DNA from: CAWCGU01 sp963795195
Lineage (GTDB): Bacteria; Actinomycetota; Thermoleophilia; Solirubrobacterales; 70-9
Assembly (NCBI GenBank): GCA_963795195.1
Contig: CAWCGU010000006.1
Location: 1,364,001-1,428,000, forward strand
Direction of reading: 5' to 3'
Length of the DNA: 64,000 nt
Part shown: positions 9,237-18,699 of the stretch, in pieces
Layout: each line of letters begins with the position of its first letter
How positions within the stretch are numbered: position 1 is the stretch's first letter
Notes under the pieces: generated by a model
What the model saw: the letters and a program-made list of their open reading frames with translations, nothing else
The model's database searches: none
Told to the model about the DNA's origin: nothing
Translations under genes and position numbers: made by a program

Positions 9237-10139
9237 CTAGGTGCGCAGGCAGCGCCGGTCTGCGCCGAGGCAGCGTCTGACGACCTTGCGCAGCGGCCCA
9301 CGCTTCCAGGCCTCGAAGAAGTCGGCGTGGAGGCTGTGGAGTCCCGCCCGAAGCGAGCACCGCGGACTGAGCGGCGGCCGGGGGGTAATCAACGATCAAC
9401 CGCAGGCCGGGGATCGCGATCGGGTGGCTCTTCGGGCAGGCCGCGAACCGCTTCCCGGCGCGGGCCTTTGAGTAGGCGAGATGGCGGGTGTGGTCGCGGC
9501 TACGCGCGCGGCCGTTCGAGCAGTCGGGGAAGTCGATCCGCGCACGCAGCACCTGCCGGGCCGCGCACAGCGGCGGTGTGGCGACGACGTCGAGAACAGG
9601 ATCATCCGGGCTGGCCGCAGGCCCAGCCGACGCGATCGGTCCGCTGCGGGGAGGTTGCACCCGGATCTCCACCGATCGCCTCGAGGCCCGTCCGGGAACG
9701 GAACGATCGATTCGGGGTCGCGGTCGTCGACCAGGAACTGGACCGTCATCCCCAGCGGCTCGACTCCGGTTGCCTGGCCGGTTTCAGGGTCGACCAACGC
9801 CGGCGACCAATACGCGGAGCGGTCTCCCGGGTCTCCGCACGTCCCCCGTACGCCGAGCAGGCTGCGGCGCGTCGAGCGCGCGTCGATCGAGGGGTTGCCG
9901 AAGAAGTCGTGCAGATGCGAGGCGCCGAAATGCCCCGGGTGCACGATCGGATCGTCGGGCGCCTGCCTGACGAACTCACAGGTGGCAGTCCAGCTTCCCT
10001 GGCCGTGGCGGACGCGCTCGCTGTCCATCGCCACGGCTGCAGCCGGACCCGGGAGAACGGTCGCCGCCAGAGCGAGCGCCAGCGGCAGAAGCACGGCACG
10101 GAGTATCACGGGGACCCGCATCAGGGTCAGGCTAGCCAT
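9237..10139 (-). CDS. Secreted DUF1996 protein, frame broken three times
   Basis: The N-terminal signal peptide ends near AAAVAMDS. In order the pieces give CEFVRQAPDDPIVHPGHFGASHLHDFFGN (the HxHxFFGN hallmark of DUF1996), SAYWSPAL, GGDPGATSPQ...VGWACG, ARIDFPDC, RDHTRHLAY, CPKSHPIAIPGL, and a C-terminal SLHADFFEAW. These lie in successive frames; removing one base near 9685-9690, 9605-9611 and 9341-9352 joins them into 300 codons ending at TAG 9237. All three breaks are in G/C runs and have the same sign. Function of DUF1996 is unknown; related sequences occur in secreted or wall-associated proteins. Confidence 0.75.
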
Positions 10140-10143
10140 GCGT

Positions 10144-10156
10144 CCGGAAATTCCGG
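10144..10156. repeat. Short inverted repeat between divergent genes
   Basis: CCGGAA, one A, TTCCGG: a perfect 6-bp palindrome pair located between the DUF1996 start and the -35 of the promoter at 10167. It could be an operator for either gene; nothing else supports this. Confidence 0.35.
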
Positions 10157-10166
10157 GTAAAAATGT

Positions 10167-10194
10167 TTGACATGTCCCTCTGAGGCGATATACA
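10167..10194 (+). promoter_or_regulatory. Sigma-70-type promoter of the small IF2N-like gene
   Basis: TTGACA (10167-10172), 16-bp spacer, TATACA (10189-10194), the best vegetative promoter in the window. Transcription should begin near 10201, just ahead of AAGGAGG and the GTG at 10227. Confidence 0.7.
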
Positions 10195-10226
10195 TCTAGA
10201 TCGAGAGCGACAAGGAGGATGTATCC

Positions 10227-10403
10227 GTGGCAAACCATCTGACGCCCAGTGAGCTCGCCGACGAGATGAAGATGAAGCGGCGAGAGGTCATCACGAAGTG
10301 CATGGAGTTGGGCGTCCCGATATACAACGGCCGCATCGACAAGACCCTCTTTGAATCGAACCTGCGCCTGATTCAGTCGCAGAAGCAGACGGCCGCCGCC
10401 TAG
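10227..10403 (+). CDS. Small IF2N/HTH-like protein
   Basis: 58 residues from GTG, with GGAGG eight bases upstream. The segment SELADEMKMKRREVITKCMELGVPIYNGRIDK resembles the IF2_N / winged-helix-like fold (helix, VI-KCMELGVP turn, beta hairpin) seen at the N-terminus of IF-2 and in small nucleic-acid-binding proteins. The strong promoter and ideal ribosome-binding site imply high expression. It may bind DNA or RNA (inference); no specific family name is claimed. Confidence 0.7.
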   Translation: MANHLTPSELADEMKMKRREVITKCMELGVPIYNGRIDKTLFESNLRLIQSQKQTAAA

Positions 10404-10507
10404 CGCCCTCCCCGGCGCCACAACCGAAATAGACTCCTTCCGGAGCGGTGCCGCCCGCCGCGCTCGTTGTTAACCCTGCGCTTCCCGCGCGCCCCAAGGA
10501 GGAGACT

Positions 10508-12319
10508 TTGGAAACCGCCACGATTCCGGCCGCTGACGCCGCCACGGGAGCGAAGACCCTCGCCGACCTGTTCCCGCTGGCGATGCGCAAGCACGGCCCC
10601 AAGCCTGCGATGAAGTTCAAGGCCGACGGCGGCGCCTGGGTGACCCAGACCTACGCTCAGGTCGGTGAGATCGTGCGCGGGCTTTCGCTCGGGTTGATGG
10701 ACCTCGGGATCGAGCGCGGCGACAAGGTCTCGATCCTGGCCAACACGCGGCCGGAGTGGTCGTACTTCGACTTCGCCGCCCTCAGCGCGGGCGCGACGGT
10801 GGTCCCGATCTACCAGACGAACTCCCCCGAGGAGTGCCAGTACGTGCTTGAGAACTCAGACGCGCGAGCGGTGATCGTCGAGGACGAAGCGCAGCTCGAG
10901 AAGGTGAGGGCCGTACGCGAGCAGTGCCCGAAGCTCGAGTTCGTGATCCGCATGACCGGCGAGTCCGACGACGCGATCTCGATGCAGGCGCTGATCGACC
11001 GCGGCGCCGGCGGCACCGACGAGGCCTGGGCGGAGCGCTACAAGTCGGTCACGACCGACGACATCTGCACCTTCATCTACACGTCGGGCACGACCGGGCC
11101 GCCCAAGGGCTGCGTGATCTCGCACGGCAACTACCGCTCGATGCTGGACATGATCCACTCGGTCAACGTGCTCGGCGACGACGAGCTGACCTACCTCTAC
11201 CTGCCGCTGGCGCATTCCTTTGCTCTGCTGGTCCAGCTCGGCACCTTCGACCTCGGCGCCACGCTTGCCTACTGGGAGCGCGACCCGCTGAAGATCATTC
11301 CCAACCTCTCCGAGGTCAAGCCGACCTACTTCCCGTCGGTGCCTCGCATCTTCGAGAAGATCTACACGGCCGCCACCGCCGCCGTCGACAAGGAGGGCGG
11401 GCTCAAGAAGACGATCTTCTGGTGGGCGATCGGCGTCGGCAAGAAGGCGCGGGCGCTGGAGCGCCAGGGCCGCTCGCCCGGCGGGATCTTCAAGCTCCAA
11501 TACAACTTCGCCGACAAGCAGGTCCTGTCCAAGATCCGCAACCTCTTCGGCGGCGAGTTGAAGCTGGCCGCCTCAGGAGCCGCCCCGATCAACCCCGAGA
11601 TCCTCGAGTTCTTCGACGCAGCCGGCGTGCTGGTGATCGAGGGCTGGGGGATGACCGAGACATCGACGGCGGCGACGATCGCGACCCCGGACGACTTCAA
11701 GACCGGCACGATCGGCAAGCCGCTGCCCGGCTGCGAGGTCAAGATCGCCGCCGACGGCGAGATCCTGGTCAAGGGCCCGAACGTCTTCCAGGGCTACTAC
11801 AAGAACGACGAAGCGACACGCGAGACGATCGTCGACGGCTGGCTGCACACCGGCGACATCGGCGAGTTCGACTCAGACGGCTACCTGAAGATCACCGGCC
11901 GCAAGAAGGACATCATCATCACCGCGGGCGGCAAGAACATCACGCCCGCCAACCTCGAGGCCGAGATCAAGCAGAGCCCGATCGTCTCGCAGGCCGTCGT
12001 ACTCGGCGACCGCAAGCCCTACCTGGTTGCGCTGGTGACGCTCGACGCCGAGGAGGTGGCGAAGCTCGGCGCCGAGGATCCGGAGATCGGCACCGACCCG
12101 GCGAAGTGGCCCGACGACGCCAAGCTCAACGCTCAGATCAACGCGCACGTCCAGGAGATCAACAAGAAGTTCGCGACCGTCGAGCAGATCAAGAAGATCA
12201 AGGTGCTGCCCCAGGACCTCTCACAGGAGGGCGGCGAGCTGACGCCGACGCTGAAGGTCAAGCGCAACGTGGTCGCCGATAAGTACTCGGGCGACTTCGA
12301 GGCGCTCTACGAGGACTGA
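10508..12319 (+). CDS. Long-chain acyl-CoA ligase (AMP-forming)
   Basis: 603 residues. The TTG start is chosen because AAGGAGGAG lies 5 bp upstream; the longer ATG-less extension to 10448 has no such site. Adenylate-forming enzyme motifs are complete: P-loop YTSGTTGPPKG near residue 190, YLPLAHSFALLVQ, SGAAPINPEILEFF, GWGMTETS near 378, HTGDIGEFDSDGYLKI, and TGRKKD near 463, with a C-terminal domain ending in LTPTLKVKR. It activates fatty acids to acyl-CoA and may feed the beta-oxidation enzyme nearby. Chain length is inferred from the FACS-like 600-residue architecture only. Confidence 0.9.
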   Translation: METATIPAADAATGAKTLADLFPLAMRKHGPKPAMKFKADGGAWVTQTYAQVGEIVRGLSLGLMDLGIERGDKVSILANTRPEWSYFDFAALSAGATVVPIYQTNSPEECQYVLENSDARAVIVEDEAQLEKVRAVREQCPKLEFVIRMTGESDDAISMQALIDRGAGGTDEAWAERYKSVTTDDICTFIYTSGTTGPPKGCVISHGNYRSMLDMIHSVNVLGDDELTYLYLPLAHSFALLVQLGTFDLGATLAYWERDPLKIIPNLSEVKPTYFPSVPRIFEKIYTAATAAVDKEGGLKKTIFWWAIGVGKKARALERQGRSPGGIFKLQYNFADKQVLSKIRNLFGGELKLAASGAAPINPEILEFFDAAGVLVIEGWGMTETSTAATIATPDDFKTGTIGKPLPGCEVKIAADGEILVKGPNVFQGYYKNDEATRETIVDGWLHTGDIGEFDSDGYLKITGRKKDIIITAGGKNITPANLEAEIKQSPIVSQAVVLGDRKPYLVALVTLDAEEVAKLGAEDPEIGTDPAKWPDDAKLNAQINAHVQEINKKFATVEQIKKIKVLPQDLSQEGGELTPTLKVKRNVVADKYSGDFEALYED

Positions 12320-12325
12320 GCCGGC

Positions 12326-13063
12326 CTAGCAGCTCTTCGGCTTTGCGTCGAGTCCGCGGTCGATGATCGCGGGCGGGTCTCCGTTGCGGCCGCAATGAAT
12401 CACCGGATCTCGCGTCTTGTCCATCGTCCAGATCGTGTCTCGACCGCCGCCGCCGAACTGGCGGTCGTGACCGTCGCCGCCGCCGATCAGGTCGCTGCCC
12501 GGGCCGGACTTGAGCGTGTCGTTGCCGTCACCGCCGTCGAGCCTGTCGGCGCCCCCCGCCGACTTGACCGTGTCGTTCCCATTTCCGGCGTTGATGATGT
12601 CCGCGGCGGGGCTGCCGACAACCGTGTCGGCACCATCACCGGTGTCGGCGACGAACCCGATCGCCAGGCTCCCGGTTGCTGAAACGTGGTCGGCGCCGTC
12701 TGCCGTGAGGACGCCGATCGGCGGGAAGTCGGGATTCGCGGTCAGCAGGGCCGCGTTGCAGGCGACGGTCGCGCCCAGCATGCGGCAGCTGCCCTGCTCG
12801 GCGGTCACCGCCTCGATCTCGACACCGGCTGCGTCCGAGACCTGGATCTCGTTCGTTTCCCCCAGGAAGTTGAGCTGGATGGCGTTGGCGACTCCCGGCG
12901 CGGCCTCCACCAGCATCGTCCCGGTGATGGTTGAGAGCGTCACCTGCGTGACGCCGGGCGCCTGGCCCCCGGCCGTCGGACCGAAGACGAGGAGCCCGGT
13001 CGCCGAAGCCAGGAGCGAGGCTGCGGCCAGGCCGCGGCTGCCGAGAACGCCGAACCCCCCCAT
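12326..13063 (-). CDS. Secreted protein with RTX-type calcium-binding repeats
   Basis: 245 residues. The hydrophobic N-terminus (AAASLLASATGLLVFGPTAGG) is a signal peptide or anchor. A beta-rich middle is followed, from about residue 130, by several GGxGxDxx-type nonapeptide repeats (NAGNGNDTV, DGGDGNDTL, GGGDGHDRQ) that form a calcium-binding parallel beta roll. A Cys pair may lock the C-terminus. It begins 6 bp behind the patatin gene stop, so the two are probably one operon, and it converges with the acyl-CoA ligase gene. Role unknown. Confidence 0.8.
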   Translation of the reverse strand: MGGFGVLGSRGLAAASLLASATGLLVFGPTAGGQAPGVTQVTLSTITGTMLVEAAPGVANAIQLNFLGETNEIQVSDAAGVEIEAVTAEQGSCRMLGATVACNAALLTANPDFPPIGVLTADGADHVSATGSLAIGFVADTGDGADTVVGSPAADIINAGNGNDTVKSAGGADRLDGGDGNDTLKSGPGSDLIGGGDGHDRQFGGGGRDTIWTMDKTRDPVIHCGRNGDPPAIIDRGLDAKPKSC

Positions 13064-13068
13064 CCCGG

Positions 13069-14379
13069 TCAGCTCTCCGACTCCGCCTCCTCGGCGGCGT
13101 CTTGAGGATTTTGCACGGGCGTCGGCTGATTACGCAGCAGTGCCGAGGTCGTCTGCTCGAAGACACGCCGCCAGGCGGGGATCGACTCGCGCTCGCGCTC
13201 GACCTGGTCGAGCACGTGGCGAACGCGCCGCGCCGAGATCTCGATGCCGTGGCGCTCGGCGATCGACTTGTAGCGGTCGTAGTCGCGGGCTAGCTTCATC
13301 GTCACCGATTCGAAGCCGTGCTTGGCGATCCGCAGGCGGGCGCTGTAGTCGAGGATCGAGGTACCGAACATCAGCTCGTCGTCGGGCTCGGGCTCGATCA
13401 GGATGATGTCGACGCCCGGGTACTCGTCGGCCCAGCGCTCCATCGCCCGGTGCAGGCGGTCGTGGGAGAGGATCCGGAAAGCCTGGTTGCCGATTCCGCC
13501 GACGCCCATGTCGGAGACGCGGCGCACGCGGGTCCCCATCACCGTCGGAACCTGCTTGCTGAAGTCGTTGACGTAGGGCACCATAGGGTTGATGACGACG
13601 ATGAACTTGGCCCCGCGCTCGACGGCGATGTCGACGTTGGTGGTCGAGCGGATACCGCCGTCGATCAGCTGGCGGCCGCGGATGTCGACCGGGGAGTAGA
13701 CGATCGGCAGCGCGCCCGAGGCCGCTACGGCCTTGGAGATCGGCACGTCGGAGAACTCACCCTCCCCGAGGACCACGCGTTCGGTCGTGTCGAGGTCGGT
13801 GGCCGTCAGGTAGAGCTCGGGTTCAAGCAGGCGGAAGTCGTTGCTGCGGTCGGGGTCGGAGAGCACGTCCTCGACATAGCTTTCGATGCCGCGGCCCGTG
13901 TAGACGCCTGCCGGCAGGCCGCTGGCAAGTCCGGCGGCAATGTCCATCACCGAAACCTCACCGAGATGGCCGGCCAGCTCACGGGCCAGCCCCAGCACCT
14001 TGAGCGGGAAAAGCAGGGATTTGGAGGCGATCCCGCGATAGTTCGGCCGCAGCAGCGTCGAGAGGTCGATGTCGCGAATCGGCGAGGGCAGGCGGGGATT
14101 CAGCACCCGCATCATCTCTTCGGGGGTGATCCCGTTGGCGGTGAGGCTGCCGATGAAGGCGCCGACACTCGTGCCGACGTAGACGTCGAACTCGTTGACC
14201 GTGCGGTTGACGGCCAGCAGGTCGAATGCGCGCAGCGCTCCGACCTCGTAAACGCCGCCGGTGAAACCACCGCCGCCGAGTACGAGCGCGGTCTTCGAAC
14301 GCCTCCGGCGGCGCCGCGGTCTTGCTCCCTGCGACCGTGGCCCCGACCCGGGCGTCTCGAGCTTGACGACCTTGCCCAT
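13069..14379 (-). CDS. Patatin-like phospholipase
   Basis: 436 residues from ATG 14379, chosen because GAGGTGG precedes it and the frame upstream is unconserved. Patatin hallmarks: glycine-rich oxyanion loop LVLGGGGFTGG near residue 33, nucleophile elbow GTSVG with Ser near 71, and the catalytic Asp in DGGIRS near 240. The N-terminus is very basic (RPRRRRRRSK), a possible membrane-phosphate contact. The C-terminal third is helical and acidic. Likely hydrolyses acyl esters of membrane lipids. Divergent from the PBP4 gene. Confidence 0.88.
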   Translation of the reverse strand: MGKVVKLETPGSGPRSQGARPRRRRRRSKTALVLGGGGFTGGVYEVGALRAFDLLAVNRTVNEFDVYVGTSVGAFIGSLTANGITPEEMMRVLNPRLPSPIRDIDLSTLLRPNYRGIASKSLLFPLKVLGLARELAGHLGEVSVMDIAAGLASGLPAGVYTGRGIESYVEDVLSDPDRSNDFRLLEPELYLTATDLDTTERVVLGEGEFSDVPISKAVAASGALPIVYSPVDIRGRQLIDGGIRSTTNVDIAVERGAKFIVVINPMVPYVNDFSKQVPTVMGTRVRRVSDMGVGGIGNQAFRILSHDRLHRAMERWADEYPGVDIILIEPEPDDELMFGTSILDYSARLRIAKHGFESVTMKLARDYDRYKSIAERHGIEISARRVRHVLDQVERERESIPAWRRVFEQTTSALLRNQPTPVQNPQDAAEEAESES

Positions 14380-14453
14380 GGGGCCACCTCTTATAGCAGG
14401 GGCGCTGGACCGCGGGCAGCGCCCAGCACCGTCCACTAGCTACGCTTTCGGGC

Positions 14454-15791
14454 GTGAGCAGTCCTAGCAGGGGCTTGACTGCTGCAGTCGTGCTGGCGCT
14501 GACTGTGATCGGCGGCCAGGCCTCGGCCGCGCGCCCCGAGCCGCTTCAACCCGTCGCCGGGCCCGATATCGCTGCACGGACGCCGTACGCGCAGCCCGCG
14601 AGCTCCGCCGCGTCCAAGCGCCCGCTGAGCGGCAGGGCGCTGCGACGGCAGCTCAACAGGATCATCGACTCGGCCGGCAGCGCCAGCGGCGCCTTCGTCT
14701 ACGACGTCGGCAAGGGCCGCCGGATTTTCGCCGAGGACGGCAACCGACCCCGGATCCTGGCCTCGAACACAAAGATCTTCACGACCGCCACGGCACTTGA
14801 CGTGCTCGGACCCAATGACCGCCTCGAGACCGAGGTGTTCGCCGATGGTCAGATCGAGGCAGGCGTGCTCGACGGCGATCTCTACCTGGTCGGCGACGGC
14901 GACCCGGCGCTGGCGAGCAAGCGCTTCGCGGCCTCGAACGGGCTCCCGCTGACGCCGTTCGGCCGCCTCGCCAAGCAGATCAAGGCGGCGGGGATCGAGC
15001 GCGTGACGGGCAAGATCTTCGCCGACGACTCGGTCTTCGACCGCGTCCGCGGCGTCGCCGACTCCGGCGGCGCGACGAGCCCTTACATCGGCCCGCTGTC
15101 CGGGCTCAGCATCAACTCCGGCTACGTCTCCGGCGGCTTCGCCAGCGACCCGGCGCTGGTCGCCGCGAACACACTCAAGGGTGACCTCGAGCGGCGCGGC
15201 ATCGGCGTCGGCGGTGGGACCGCGCTCGGCAAGCTGCCCGGCTCGCTGGCCGACGCCGAGCCGCTGGCATTGGTCGTCTCGCCGCCGATCGCGACGCTGA
15301 TCGAGGAGACCAACCACGTCTCCAACAACTTCTTCGCCGAAATGCTGCTGAAGAGGCTGGCGGCGACCGGAGGCAGACTGGGAACGACCAAGCGCGGCTC
15401 CCAGCTGGTTGAGGACTTCGTGGGCGGCCTCGGCGTCAGGATGCACTCGGTCGACGGCTCCGGCCTGACCCGTTCGAACACCGCCGCGCCGCGCGAGGTC
15501 GGCGAGCTGCTCGTGGCGTTGCTGAAGCAGCCGTTCGCCGATGCCTTCTACGACTCGCTGCCGGTGATCGCCCAGGAGGGAACCGTCGCCTACCGCATGG
15601 GCGGCACCGCGGCGGCAGGCTTCTGCCGCGCCAAGACCGGCACGCTCAGCGACGTCTCGGCGCTCTCGGGCTACTGCGGCGAAGGCGAGCAGGCGATCGT
15701 CTTCTCGATCCTCAACAACTCCGTCAGCCCGACCAGCGCCCGCTCGGCTCAGGACCAGATGGTGGCCCTGATCGCGCGCTACGGTCTGTAG
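14454..15791 (+). CDS. dacB: D-alanyl-D-alanine carboxypeptidase/endopeptidase (PBP4, S13 family)
   Basis: 445 residues from GTG, with a signal peptide (LTAAVVLALTVIGGQASA). The three serine-acyltransferase motifs are in order: SNTK near residue 104 (nucleophile Ser and Lys), SNN near 293, and KTG near 394 in RAKTGTL. It trims or cleaves D-Ala crosslinks of peptidoglycan outside the membrane. Ends 22 bp before the convergent ligA stop with a small shared terminator. Confidence 0.9.
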   Translation: MSSPSRGLTAAVVLALTVIGGQASAARPEPLQPVAGPDIAARTPYAQPASSAASKRPLSGRALRRQLNRIIDSAGSASGAFVYDVGKGRRIFAEDGNRPRILASNTKIFTTATALDVLGPNDRLETEVFADGQIEAGVLDGDLYLVGDGDPALASKRFAASNGLPLTPFGRLAKQIKAAGIERVTGKIFADDSVFDRVRGVADSGGATSPYIGPLSGLSINSGYVSGGFASDPALVAANTLKGDLERRGIGVGGGTALGKLPGSLADAEPLALVVSPPIATLIEETNHVSNNFFAEMLLKRLAATGGRLGTTKRGSQLVEDFVGGLGVRMHSVDGSGLTRSNTAAPREVGELLVALLKQPFADAFYDSLPVIAQEGTVAYRMGGTAAAGFCRAKTGTLSDVSALSGYCGEGEQAIVFSILNNSVSPTSARSAQDQMVALIARYGL

Positions 15792-15792
15792 C

Positions 15793-15812
15793 CCCCAACA
15801 CGCTGGGGTTGT
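15793..15812 (+). terminator. Weak intrinsic terminator after PBP4 gene
   Basis: CCCCA (15793-15797) pairs with TGGGG (15804-15808), followed by TTGTTT. Short stem; it lies between two convergent stops and may serve ligA on the other strand as well. Confidence 0.5.
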
Positions 15813-15813
15813 T

Positions 15814-17880
15814 TCAGCGGCGCAGGTTGGGCGTCGGTTCCTTCTCGCCGCCGCCGCCGTTGTCGCCGACCAGCTTTTGCAGTGCCGCTTCGTCGATCAC
15901 GTCGACGCCGGCGTCTTCGGCCTTCGCCAGCTTTGACCCTGGGTTGTCGCCCGCCACCACGTAGTCGGTCTTCTTGGAGACCGATGAAGCCACCTTCCCC
16001 CCCGCTCGTTTGACCAGGCTCTCCGCCTGGCTACGGCTGAGCGTCGGCAGCGTTCCGGTGAGCACGAACGTCTTGCCCTCGAGCGGTCCGCCCTCCACCG
16101 GCCTGTCTTGCGGGGAGGCCTCGAAGCGCAGGCCGCGCTCGCGCAGGCGTCCGATCAGCGCCAGGGTCGCCTCGTCGGAGAGCTCTTCGGTGATCGATTC
16201 GGCCAGGATCGGGCCGATGCCCTCGACCTCCTCGATCTTCTCGGGGTCGGCCTCGATCAGCGCGTCGATCGAGCCGAAGTGGTTGGCCAGCGCCTGGGCG
16301 GTCACGTAGCCGACCCCGGGCAAGCCGAGCGCGAAGAGCACGATCCCGAAGGGCCGAGCCTTCGACTTCTCGATCTCTCGGATCAGGTTGTTGACCGAGA
16401 GCTCACCGAAACCGTCAAGTTCCAGGACCTTTTCGGGCGTCAGGTCGTAGATGTCCGCCGGATCGGCGATCAGCCCCTCGCGCAGGAAGCGCTCGGCGTT
16501 CTTCTCGCCGAAGCCCTCGATTTCCATCACACCCCTGAAGTGCTTGACGAGCTGGAACGTCTGGCCCGGGCAGCCGCCGCGGTTCGGGCAGATCGTCCAG
16601 ACGCCCTCCTCGGGCTTGATGGTCGGGGTGCCGCAGATCGGGCACTCCTTCGGCGGCTTCGGCTTGCGCAGCCGCTTACCCTCGCGACGCTGGACGAGCG
16701 GCGAGACCACCGCGGGAATCACGTCGCCGGCGCGCATGATCACGACCGCATCGCCCTCGCGGACGTCCTTGCGGGCGAGGTCCTCCTCGTTGTGCAGCGT
16801 CGCGGTCTGCACGGTGACGCCGCCGACCTGGACCGGCTCCAGCATCGCGAACGGCAACAGGCGTCCGGTGCGGCCGACGTTCCAGACGATCTTGTTGAGC
16901 ACGGTCGTCGCCGTCGTCGGCGGAAACTTCCAGGCCACCGCCCAGCGCGGCTCGCGGCCGGCGACGCCGAGCTCGCGCCAGAGCCCGCGCTGGTCGACCT
17001 TGATGACGACCCCGTCGATCTCGAAGTCGAGGTCGCCGCGGCGCTGCTCCCACCAGAGGGCGCGCTCGGCGACTTGGTCTGCGGTCTCGTGCCGGGCGAC
17101 GTCCTCCTGAACGGGAAAGCCGCGCTCGCGCAGCCATGCCATCTCCTCCCAGTGCGTCGCGAACTCGATCCCGCGCAGCGCTCCGGTTCCGTAGGCCCAG
17201 ATCGCCAGCGGGCGCGCGGCCGCGATCGAGGGGTCGAGCTGTCGGATCGTGCCCGCAGCCGAGTTGCGTGGGTTGGCGAAGGTCGCCTCCCCCGCCGCAG
17301 CCCGCTGCTCGTTCAGCTTCTCGAAGGCGGCGACGGGCAGGTAGACCTCACCGCGCACCTCCAGCAACTCGGGCCCGTCGTCGATCTGCTTGGGAATCGC
17401 CTCGATCGTGCGGATGTTGTGTGTGACGTCCTCACCGATGCGCCCGTCCCCGCGGGTCGCCGCGCGCACGAACTTGCCGTTCTCGTAGAGGAGCGACATC
17501 GCCAGCCCGTCGATCTTGGGCTCGGAGACGAAGCGCAGCTCGCCGGGCTCGATGTCGAGGCGCTTGAGGCGATTGGCGAGCCTCGCCTCCCAGCCGCGGA
17601 ACTCGTCGATGCCCCGGGCGTTGCCGAGCGACAGCATCGGCTCGGGATGCTCGACCTGGGTGAACTTCGCCAGCGCCGTACCCCCCACCCGCTGGGTCGG
17701 GGAGTCGGGGGTCTGCAGCTCGGGGTGCTCGTCTTCGAGGGCGCGGAGCTCGTTGATCAGCTCGTCGTACTCGGCGTCGGAGATCTCGGGGTCGTCGCGC
17801 TCGTAATAGAGGCGGTTGTGGTGCTCGAGCTGCTCGCGCAGCTCGGCGGCCCGCTTCGCTGCCTGCACTGCGGCGCTCAC
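15814..17880 (-). CDS. ligA: NAD-dependent DNA ligase LigA
   Basis: 688 residues. The GTG start overlaps the surE stop as GTGA; homology (LREQLEHHNRLYYERDDPEISDAEYDELINEL, domain Ia) starts a few residues later. The adenylated Lys is in KIDG near residue 121, followed by TRGDGRIGEDVT. The OB fold, the four-Cys zinc finger (CPICGT...CPNRGGCPGQ near 405-435), the helix-hairpin-helix domain and a C-terminal BRCT domain (FVLTGTLPTLSR...TDYVVAGDNPGSKLAKA) are all present. Essential for Okazaki fragment joining. Co-transcribed with surE. Confidence 0.97.
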   Translation of the reverse strand: MSAAVQAAKRAAELREQLEHHNRLYYERDDPEISDAEYDELINELRALEDEHPELQTPDSPTQRVGGTALAKFTQVEHPEPMLSLGNARGIDEFRGWEARLANRLKRLDIEPGELRFVSEPKIDGLAMSLLYENGKFVRAATRGDGRIGEDVTHNIRTIEAIPKQIDDGPELLEVRGEVYLPVAAFEKLNEQRAAAGEATFANPRNSAAGTIRQLDPSIAAARPLAIWAYGTGALRGIEFATHWEEMAWLRERGFPVQEDVARHETADQVAERALWWEQRRGDLDFEIDGVVIKVDQRGLWRELGVAGREPRWAVAWKFPPTTATTVLNKIVWNVGRTGRLLPFAMLEPVQVGGVTVQTATLHNEEDLARKDVREGDAVVIMRAGDVIPAVVSPLVQRREGKRLRKPKPPKECPICGTPTIKPEEGVWTICPNRGGCPGQTFQLVKHFRGVMEIEGFGEKNAERFLREGLIADPADIYDLTPEKVLELDGFGELSVNNLIREIEKSKARPFGIVLFALGLPGVGYVTAQALANHFGSIDALIEADPEKIEEVEGIGPILAESITEELSDEATLALIGRLRERGLRFEASPQDRPVEGGPLEGKTFVLTGTLPTLSRSQAESLVKRAGGKVASSVSKKTDYVVAGDNPGSKLAKAEDAGVDVIDEAALQKLVGDNGGGGEKEPTPNLRR

Positions 17881-18671
17881 GTCAGCAGGGTTGACTCGAG
17901 TTCCACCAGTCGCAGGCGCTCGAGGCCACCATGGTCGGTGAGGTCGAAGTGGATCGGTGTCAACGATACCTTTCCCCTGGAAACAGCCGCCAGATCGGTG
18001 CCGTCCTCGTCCTTGAACGAGGGCTCGAAACCGTAGATGCGGAAGCGGCGGCGGCCGTCCGGGTCCTGCTCGACCAGCTTCAGCTCGTCGTCGTAGATGC
18101 GCTTGCCGAGCCGCGTCACCTCGATGCCCTTGATCTCGCCGCCGGGACAGTTGACGTTCACGAGCGTGTCGGGGCCGATCGGATTCAAGGCCAGCCAGGC
18201 CACCAGTCGCGCCGTGATCTGGGCTGACTCGGTGAAGTCGAAGCTGCGCCCGTACCAGCCCATTCCGGCGCTGGTCGACTGCTGGGAAACGGAAACCGAC
18301 GGGATGCCGAGGACTATTCCCTCGAGCGCCGCGGCGACCGTGCCCGAGTAGGTGATGTCGTCGCCCATGTTGGCGCCGTGGTTGATTCCGGAGACGATCA
18401 TGTCGGGACGCTCGCCGACGAGGCCGAGCTCGGCGAAGCGCACGCAGTCGACTGGGGTGCCCTCGGTGGCGAAGCCGGTTGTGCCGTCGTCGAACTCGAC
18501 CTCCTTGACCCAGAGGGGCGAACGGGTCGTGATGCTGCGAGCGGTGGCGCTGCGGTTGGAATCGGGGGCGATCACGCTCACCTCGACGCCCTCGAGCTCG
18601 CACAGCGCGCGGCGCAGCGCCTGCAGACCCTCGGCGTCGATACCGTCGTCGTTTGTGAGCAAGACCCGCAT
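17877..18671 (-). CDS. surE: 5'/3'-nucleotidase SurE
   Basis: 264 residues starting MRVLLTNDDGIDAEGL, the conserved N-terminal metal site (Asp8-Asp9). SGINHGANMGDDITYSGTVAAALEG supplies the other ligands. SurE hydrolyses nucleoside monophosphates and polyphosphate in the cytoplasm. Coupled to ligA by a 4-bp overlap. Divergent from the GT2 gene. Confidence 0.95.
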   Translation of the reverse strand: MRVLLTNDDGIDAEGLQALRRALCELEGVEVSVIAPDSNRSATARSITTRSPLWVKEVEFDDGTTGFATEGTPVDCVRFAELGLVGERPDMIVSGINHGANMGDDITYSGTVAAALEGIVLGIPSVSVSQQSTSAGMGWYGRSFDFTESAQITARLVAWLALNPIGPDTLVNVNCPGGEIKGIEVTRLGKRIYDDELKLVEQDPDGRRRFRIYGFEPSFKDEDGTDLAAVSRGKVSLTPIHFDLTDHGGLERLRLVELESTLLT

Positions 18672-18699
18672 CGACCCCAGTCTAGGAGTCGCGGTTTCG

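Noticed and set aside
12338..12350. GACGCAAAGCC on the minus strand, as in the c-di-GMP riboswitch core
   Set aside because: It encodes the DAKPKSC end of the calcium-repeat protein and lacks GGCAAACC, the GNRA hairpin and the receptor hairpin.
17881..18603. Extension of ligA through surE
   Set aside because: It is the alternate frame of surE, Arg/His-rich and without ligase similarity; the GTG overlapping the surE stop is the start.
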